A stretch of DNA of 10,757 bases from DATGEP01 sp035310125 (lineage in GTDB: Bacteria > Chloroflexota > Ktedonobacteria > Ktedonobacterales > JADMIN01), in assembly GCA_035310125.1 (NCBI GenBank), contig DATGEP010000148.1, forward strand, positions 1 through 10,757, in the 5' to 3' direction. This document shows, piece by piece, positions 7,201 to 10,757 of this stretch (position 1 is the stretch's first letter; each line of letters opens with the position of its first letter). A model generated the notes under the pieces. That model saw only the letters and a list, made by a program, of their open reading frames with translations. It did no database searches and had not been told where the DNA came from. The position numbers were made by a program, and so were the translations under genes.

Positions 7201-7845
7201 ATGACGAGCATGCTTACATGGGCGCAGCATCTCCCCTCAGGTCCGATGTACACCTTCATCTTCCTCTGGCTCTTTGTTGAAAGCACTGGCTTCCCTATCT
7301 CTGACGAGCCGGTGCTCCTCATTGCCGGCTACCTCACACACATGCGGCGACTCGATGTTGTCGCCGTCGTCGGCGTCGCCCTCCTCGGGAAACTGATGGC
7401 CTCCTGCCTGGCGTATTGGCTCGGTCGTCGTATCTCCTTGCTGTGGATGGCCCGCCCAATGATACGGCCTGCGCGGGGCATCGGTCGTTGGCTTCACGTT
7501 GTTAGGCCAACCGCGGCGGCCATTCTCGCCGCCGAGCAACGATTCCGGCGCTTCGGCGTCTGGAGTGTCTTCCTGGGACGGCTCGTTCCCGTCGTGCGCA
7601 GCTTCATCAGTTATCCCGCCGGTGCGGCGCGACTGCCCTTCTGGCTGTTCTTTGCTGCCACCGCCGCCGGCTCTTTTCTCTGGATCGTTACCTGGACGCT
7701 GCTTGGCATCGGACTGGGCGCCTCATATCAGATTGCTCTCACTCGTTGGGGCAGCCTCAGCCGGCTCATTCTCGCCGCATGTGCCTTTGCCCTCGGCGTC
7801 CTTTGGCTCTGGAGCCATCGTCACACCAGGCGACAGACCCAATAA
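7201..7845 (+). CDS. DedA / VTT-domain integral membrane protein
   Basis: A 214-residue membrane protein of the DedA (SNARE-associated, VTT) family. An early re-entrant type segment contains FVESTGFPISDEPVLLIAGYL (residues 25-45), with the acidic Glu27 and Gly-x-Pro signature. A hydrophobic segment at 51-75 follows. The diagnostic block FLGRLVPVVRSF (124-135), YPAG and PFWLFFAATAAGSFLW (146-161) continues into a long hydrophobic stretch, and a last helix (187-204) ends in a basic tail. The conserved arginines Arg127 and Arg133 are present. DedA proteins act in membrane lipid homeostasis, with some implicated in undecaprenyl-phosphate or phosphatidylethanolamine flipping and proton-motive-force dependence; which applies here is unknown. 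Start choice is uncertain: ATG 7201 is preceded by AGGGCGG, ATG 7210 is close by, and an in-frame TTG at 7180 would add seven residues. It lies 106 bases after the hydrolase on the same strand. Confidence 0.85.
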   Translation: MTSMLTWAQHLPSGPMYTFIFLWLFVESTGFPISDEPVLLIAGYLTHMRRLDVVAVVGVALLGKLMASCLAYWLGRRISLLWMARPMIRPARGIGRWLHVVRPTAAAILAAEQRFRRFGVWSVFLGRLVPVVRSFISYPAGAARLPFWLFFAATAAGSFLWIVTWTLLGIGLGASYQIALTRWGSLSRLILAACAFALGVLWLWSHRHTRRQTQ

Positions 7846-7874
7846 GGGCGCGCGCTCAGCCAAGCGACCTGATG

Positions 7875-7915
7875 GGGCCGCCACTCCTGTCGGCCCGCGC
7901 GGACAAGCATGTCCG
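7875..7915. repeat. Tandem hairpins after the DedA gene
   Basis: GGGCCG (7875-7880) pairs with CGGCCC (7891-7896) over a 10-base loop. CGGACA (7900-7905) pairs with TGTCCG (7910-7915) over the loop AGCA. No T tract follows. They may slow or end transcription from the DedA gene, or be a dispersed palindrome related to 1978-1997. Confidence 0.35.
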
Positions 7916-7923
7916 GGTCACGT

Positions 7924-8022
7924 CTAGGTTCTGTTGACATTTGAATAGGACCAGGTAGAATCGAGGCATGACAGGTGTCCGCTTGAGCGACGATGAGTAG
8001 GGCAAGATTCGGTGTTTCAAAC
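7924..8022 (+). mobile_element. Truncated 5' end of an IS5-type element
   Basis: The terminus GGTTCTGTTGACATTT (7927-7942) is identical over 16 bases to the outer end of the IS5 remnant at 10547-10562, and both sit beside CTAG. An ATG at 7969 opens MTGVRLSDDE, then TAG, then GKIRCF. This resembles the start of IS5 transposases (L-S/T-D-x-x-W-x-K-I) with the Trp codon TGG mutated to TAG. Similarity stops near 8022, where the leader of the methyltransferase gene begins. The rest of the element is missing. Confidence 0.55.
7934..7961 (+). promoter_or_regulatory. Near-consensus promoter inside the IS end, reading into the methyltransferase gene
   Basis: A perfect TTGACA (7934-7939) and TAGAAT (7956-7961) are 16 bases apart. 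The -35 lies within the IS terminal repeat. Transcription would start near 7968, originally for the transposase at 7969, and now gives a leader of about 73 bases for the gene at 8041. Confidence 0.65.
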
Positions 8023-8040
8023 CGAACTAAGGGGATACGT

Positions 8041-8841
8041 ATGTCTAACGTAAGTGATTCTTATACCATTGAGTATGGCAATATTGCCCAGCCGGTACTC
8101 GCAGCGATCCGCCAGGAGGCGTATGGTGAAGACATTGGTCAAAGTGGTTGGTTGACCGCCGATGAGTACCGACAGTTCATTAGCTGGTTAGAATTGGACT
8201 CCTCATCGCGCGTTCTGGATATTGCCAGCGGGGCGGGAGGTCCCGCGGTCTTTCTGGGGCATAGCGTTGGCTGCCATGTCAGCGGCTTAGACATCAATCC
8301 GAGTGGTATCGCTGCAGCAAACGAGTTGGCCCAATCGCAGGGACTTGACGCGCTCGTTCACTTTCAACAGGGCGATGCCAGTCAACGTCTCCCGTTTGAG
8401 GATCAAACATTTACGACGGTGATCTGCATTGACGCGATGAATCATTTGCCTGGTCGCTTGCAGGTCTTGCAAGAGTGGCGTCGTGTCTTGCGTCCAGGTG
8501 GACGCGCGCTCTTCACTGACCCGATCATCATCACCGGCATGCTCTCGAACGAAGAGATCGCTATCCGGAGTTCTATCGACTACTTTCTCTTTACCCCGCC
8601 CGGTGAGGATGAACGACTGATTCAGGAAGCGGGTTTTGCGTTGGTGCGCACGCTTGATACAACAGAACAAGTTGCGGCCATTGCCAAACGCTATTATGAC
8701 GCTCGCGCCAGGCGCCGGGATGATTTGCTCACGCTCGAGGGGGAAACCGAGTTTGAGAAAGTGCAGCACTTCCTGGCGGTGGCCCATACACTCACCAATG
8801 AACGGCGCCTGTCTCGCTTCGCATTTTTGGCGCAGAAGTAG
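8041..8841 (+). CDS. Class I SAM-dependent methyltransferase
   Basis: A 266-residue cytosolic methyltransferase of the UbiE/Methyltransf_11-25 type. Motif I VLDIASGAGGPAVFL (residues 58-72) binds the SAM methionine part; Asp84 in GLDINP would bind the ribose; QGDASQRLPF (110-119) is the adenine region; ICIDAMNHL (128-136) and WRRVLRPGG (146-154) are the later core motifs. The N-terminal EDIGQSGWLTADEYR (30-44) is shared with a group of uncharacterised and sarcosine/dimethylglycine-like methyltransferases. The start at 8041 is preferred because AAGGGGA (8029-8035) lies five bases upstream; the in-frame ATG at 7993 falls in IS-derived sequence. Codons are visibly richer in A/T than in the genes to the left, which suggests horizontal acquisition. 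The gene is read from the IS-borne promoter and ends 15 bases before a MITE-like element. A small molecule is the likely substrate, not identifiable here. Confidence 0.85.
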   Translation: MSNVSDSYTIEYGNIAQPVLAAIRQEAYGEDIGQSGWLTADEYRQFISWLELDSSSRVLDIASGAGGPAVFLGHSVGCHVSGLDINPSGIAAANELAQSQGLDALVHFQQGDASQRLPFEDQTFTTVICIDAMNHLPGRLQVLQEWRRVLRPGGRALFTDPIIITGMLSNEEIAIRSSIDYFLFTPPGEDERLIQEAGFALVRTLDTTEQVAAIAKRYYDARARRRDDLLTLEGETEFEKVQHFLAVAHTLTNERRLSRFAFLAQK

Positions 8842-8856
8842 TGGAAGACTCTTCTC

Positions 8857-9015
8857 CTAGAGCCTGTTATGAACCTGTTTGGAATGGCCGAATCCGCAGG
8901 CACAATCGCGGTTTCGAGTCATCCTGGTGGCCTAAGCAGGCGGCAAGACCAACACGAATCCACCGTCGCTCCGGTCTTTCTACGGCATTTGGGACGAGTT
9001 CATAACAGGCTCTAG
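8857..9015. mobile_element. MITE-like non-autonomous element with perfect 18-bp terminal inverted repeats
   Basis: CTAGAGCCTGTTATGAAC at 8857-8874 is the exact reverse complement of 8998-9015. CTAG at both ends fits a target duplication of the YTAR type used by IS5-family elements; without it the element spans 8861-9011 (151 bases). The inside holds no transposase signature. It differs in terminus from the IS remnants at 7927 and 10547, so a different transposase would have moved it. Confidence 0.75.
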
Positions 9016-9106
9016 TACGCAGTCCAGTTGGGTTTTGACAACTCAGATCAGATGATTGGGTGCGGGCTCAGGCTCTCAGCAAGGTGGCCACTGCCAAGCC
9101 TCATTG

Positions 9107-9112
9107 TATACT
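9107..9112 (+). promoter_or_regulatory. -10 box placed for a leaderless SET-protein mRNA
   Basis: TATACT ends seven bases before the ATG at 9120, so transcription should start at or within a base or two of that A. No Shine-Dalgarno sequence lies in the seven bases between. No good -35 is visible. Confidence 0.45.
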
Positions 9113-9119
9113 CTGTGTT

Positions 9120-9548
9120 ATGAAGACTTGGCTGAACCCCAAAATCGAGGTAAGAACCTCTCCAATTGAAGGGAAGGGGCTGTTTGCGAAAGAGCCACTG
9201 GCACAGGGCGAACAGCTCACGCGCAATGGCGACGATGTCTATGTCATCATGACTGACCAACAGTTCCAAGCCTTCACGAAAACAGCTCACTCCTACGACG
9301 CCATGGCACTCAGCAACGGCAAGCATCGAGTCAGTACAGTCTCACGCGAGCAAGACCCATCGAATTACGGCAACCATAGCTGTGATCCAACTGCAGAGAT
9401 GAACGCCTTCGGTCTCGTTGCCAAGCTGGATATCCAGGCTGGTGAGGAGATTACCTCTGACTATGCCGTCCACAGCAGCAAGGAGTGGTCAATGGTCTGC
9501 AACTGCGGCGCGAAGAACTGCCGCAAGCTCGTCCAGGGAGTGCTGTAG
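9120..9548 (+). CDS. Small SET-domain protein with post-SET zinc motif
   Basis: A 142-residue protein made almost entirely of a SET fold, the lysine methyltransferase domain best known from eukaryotic histone methylation and also found in bacteria. SPIEGKGLFA (residues 14-23) is the N-terminal G-x-G SAM-binding motif. NYGNHSCDPT (82-91) is the NHSCxPN pseudoknot motif, and GEEITSDYA (108-116) contains the active-site Tyr115. CNCGAKNCR (127-135) is a post-SET motif, so Cys88, Cys127, Cys129 and Cys134 could bind one zinc. The usual final Asn of NHSCxPN is Thr here. The frame runs back to a GTG at 9060, but the protein fold begins at the ATG at 9120, which has no ribosome site and a -10 box at leaderless distance. 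It lies about 100 bases after the MITE and converges on the phosphoesterase gene. A protein substrate (ribosomal, nucleoid or other) is conceivable but not shown. Confidence 0.82.
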   Translation: MKTWLNPKIEVRTSPIEGKGLFAKEPLAQGEQLTRNGDDVYVIMTDQQFQAFTKTAHSYDAMALSNGKHRVSTVSREQDPSNYGNHSCDPTAEMNAFGLVAKLDIQAGEEITSDYAVHSSKEWSMVCNCGAKNCRKLVQGVL

Positions 9549-9599
9549 CGAGAGAGGGGAACTCGTGCTCAGCCTGGATGGCTTTGGGCAACCGGATAC

Positions 9600-9624
9600 A
9601 GGTTCTTGAGCTTGACACGAACCT
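9600..9624. terminator. Weak hairpin between convergent genes
   Basis: AGGTTC (9600-9605) pairs with GAACCT (9619-9624) around a 13-base loop, between the SET gene stop at 9548 and the phosphoesterase stop at 9642. There is no T tract on either strand, so a role as a shared terminator is only possible. Confidence 0.2.
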
Positions 9625-9641
9625 CTATCCCTGATCCCTGC

Positions 9642-10400
9642 CTAACCCACATGACGAGCAACGAAGTGGCCTATGAGGTAGGCAGAGGTCGGGTGCTGAA
9701 CGCGCTCGATCGCTTTGATGACCGCCTCGCGGTCGTATGCCACACGCCGCAATTGGATGCGGTAGCCGTGTGTGTCGGCATCCAGCAGCGCATAGCTCGC
9801 CTGCACGTCTGGCGTGACCGGATTGCTCACACTGCCCAGATTGATGACCCGTCTGCGGCCCACCCGTCGATCCATCGGCACATGCGTATGTCCGACAATC
9901 ACCAGGTCGGCCTCACAGCCCGCCAACCGCTGGTCGATGTCGTCATCACGGTGCTCTTGGCGCAGACCCGGCCCGTCATCTTGGCCTGGAGCGGCATGGA
10001 CGCCAAGCAGGCGTGTGCCATCGGGTAAGGTCAGTCGCAGTTCCAGCGGCAAGCCCGACAACCAGTCCAGCCAGCCCGCGGCACTGAGATAGCCCCGAGT
10101 CCAGGAGAAGCTTCTCGTCGCCTCGATGACCTCGTTGAGGAGCGTGGGCTCTTCCAGGACTTTCTCTGGGACCACCGGCAGATCGTGGGACACTACATAG
10201 CGATCCGTATTGCCACGGGTGTAATTGATATGTGGCAGGGCGGTAATCGTCTCCAGCGGGGTCACTGGATCGTAGCCAATTGCGACGAAGTCCCCTAGCA
10301 CCCAGTATGCATCAATCTCGCCCTGGCGCTCCAGATCAGCCAGCACCGCATTGAGAGCGAGCGGATTGCCATGAATATCCGAGAAGAGCGCCAGACGCAT
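9642..10400 (-). CDS. Calcineurin-like metallophosphoesterase, YfcE/MJ0936-like
   Basis: A 252-residue cytosolic metallophosphoesterase with two-metal site motifs in order: SDIHGN (Asp8, His10), LGDFVAIG (Asp37), RGNTDRY (Asn64; the usual GNHD His is replaced by Thr65), GVHAAPG (His135) and GHTHVP (His171, His173). The short form without extra domains fits the YfcE/MJ0936 branch, which hydrolyses phosphodiesters and model substrates in vitro. The true substrate is unknown. Thr65 in place of the His that normally assists catalysis is a common variation in this branch. The start at 10400 is backed by GAGGAGG on the minus strand (10406-10412) five bases upstream. It is read towards the SET gene, so the two are convergent, and it lies just inside the IS5 remnant at the right edge. 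Confidence 0.88.
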   Translation of the reverse strand: MRLALFSDIHGNPLALNAVLADLERQGEIDAYWVLGDFVAIGYDPVTPLETITALPHINYTRGNTDRYVVSHDLPVVPEKVLEEPTLLNEVIEATRSFSWTRGYLSAAGWLDWLSGLPLELRLTLPDGTRLLGVHAAPGQDDGPGLRQEHRDDDIDQRLAGCEADLVIVGHTHVPMDRRVGRRRVINLGSVSNPVTPDVQASYALLDADTHGYRIQLRRVAYDREAVIKAIERVQHPTSAYLIGHFVARHVG

Positions 10401-10546
10401 CAGCGCCTCCTCACGTGAGCTCGTGTGTGGTTACCTGCCTCTCCTGCATCGTAGCACGGCAGAGCAGGAGCGCGCGACAGAGCAGGTGTGCCGAATGAAG
10501 ATTGATCGGATGGCCCGAGTCAAGTTCTTACTGGACTGAGTACTAG
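10401..10546. other. Upstream region of the phosphoesterase gene with small repeats
   Basis: This 146-base region holds a minus-strand TACGAT (10448-10453), possibly a -10 box without a clear -35. It also has an inverted repeat CTCCTGC/GCAGGAG (10441-10447 and 10464-10470) and a 9-base direct repeat CAGAGCAGG (10460-10468 and 10478-10486). The repeats overlap the expected promoter zone and could be an operator, but they are short enough to be chance. Confidence 0.25.
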
Positions 10547-10756
10547 GGTTCTGTTGACATTTCACGCAACCAGATAAGCGCACAGACAAAGTGGAGAAAG
10601 CCCAAGTAGGAGCGATAAGGTCAATCCGTCGAGCAACGCCTCGGCTTGCGTGCTGTCATGGCGTTGGCCGGGCGTCAAGAGCACTCGTACGGGATTGCCT
10701 AGCCCATCCACGGTGAGATGGATTTTGCAACTGAAGCCGCCGCGCGAGCGTCCGAG
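10543..10756 (-). pseudogene. IS5-family transposase, internally deleted C-terminal part, cut by the window edge
   Basis: Read on the minus strand from the right edge, the sequence gives LGRSRGGFSCKIHL, TVDGLGNPVRVLLTPGQRHD and STQAEALLDGL. This is the DDE-region core of IS5-family (IS427/IS1031-like) transposases. Intact enzymes then carry roughly another hundred residues, including the later Asp and the terminal Glu region. Here the next recognisable sequence is the extreme C-terminus YLGFLHFVCALIWLREMSTEP, in a different frame and directly adjacent. An internal deletion therefore joined the middle and the end out of frame, near 10630. The C-terminal frame runs into the terminal repeat, and its stop TAG is formed by the flanking CTAG. 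The gene cannot make active transposase. Its N-terminal half, if kept, lies beyond the window. Confidence 0.75.
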
Positions 10757-10757
10757 C
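10547..10757 (-). mobile_element. 3' end of an IS5-type element continuing past the window
   Basis: The element terminus GGTTCTGTTGACATTT (10547-10562) is flanked by CTAG (10543-10546) and followed inward by the deleted transposase gene on the minus strand. It shares its 16-base terminus with the truncated element at 7927 but lies in the opposite orientation. The other end is outside the window. Confidence 0.7.

Noticed and set aside
7861..8022. CRISPR-like or attachment-site structure near the IS end
   Set aside because: Hairpins are unequal and occur once each; no regularly spaced repeats or integrase gene are nearby.
8869..9015. 48-codon ORF spanning the whole MITE
   Set aside because: No ribosome site, starts and ends inside the inverted repeats, and shows no similarity to known small proteins; open by chance.
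9606..10092. Plus-strand frames opposite the phosphoesterase gene
   Set aside because: The minus strand encodes all metallophosphoesterase motifs with a good ribosome site; the plus-strand translations have no family features.

Overview
This is a GC-rich bacterial window with gene families and intergenic style that fit a soil or thermophilic Chloroflexota (Ktedonobacteria-like). The taxon is an inference: there is no rRNA or other phylogenetic marker. Pointers are a TIR protein fused to a formylglycine-generating-enzyme (FGE-sulfatase/SUMF1) domain and TPR repeats, a short bacterial SET protein, and degenerate IS5-type elements.

Left part (1-3228): a minus-strand DUF1963/YwqG-family protein runs off the left edge. 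It diverges from a plus-strand metabolic pair, a 3-hydroxybutyryl-CoA dehydrogenase (1078-1932) and an acetyl-CoA acetyltransferase-type thiolase (2038-3228). These two act on adjacent steps of C4 acyl-CoA metabolism (acetoacetyl-CoA formation or thiolysis, and 3-hydroxybutyryl-CoA interconversion), so they are probably co-transcribed.

Middle (3239-6079): a good extended -10 promoter precedes a long reading frame (3318-6011) encoding TIR - Pro/Gln-rich linker - TPR block - FGE-like domain - second TPR block. One in-frame TAA (4794-4796) cuts it in the middle of the FGE domain, and both halves stay in the same frame. It is either a recent nonsense pseudogene, a read-through gene or a sequence error. 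The two TPR blocks are clear internal duplicates. A hairpin follows the stop.

Next (6199-7845): an alpha/beta hydrolase of the prolyl-iminopeptidase-like group and a DedA/VTT-family membrane protein, ordinary housekeeping or accessory genes.

Right part (7924-10757) is a mobile-element landscape. A truncated IS5-type 5' end supplies a near-consensus promoter just upstream of a SAM-dependent methyltransferase. A 159-bp MITE-like element with perfect 18-bp inverted repeats follows, then an apparently leaderless SET/post-SET protein, a convergent calcineurin-like phosphoesterase, and at the right edge an internally deleted IS5 transposase in the opposite orientation. The two IS ends share a 16-bp terminus, and all the element boundaries lie at CTAG. 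The methyltransferase and SET genes look less GC-rich than the genes to their left, which suggests that part of this segment was acquired.

The most interesting points are the interrupted TIR-TPR-FGE-TPR gene, the IS-derived promoter taken over by the methyltransferase, and the leaderless SET-domain gene beside a MITE. No CRISPR array, functional tRNA or rRNA was seen.
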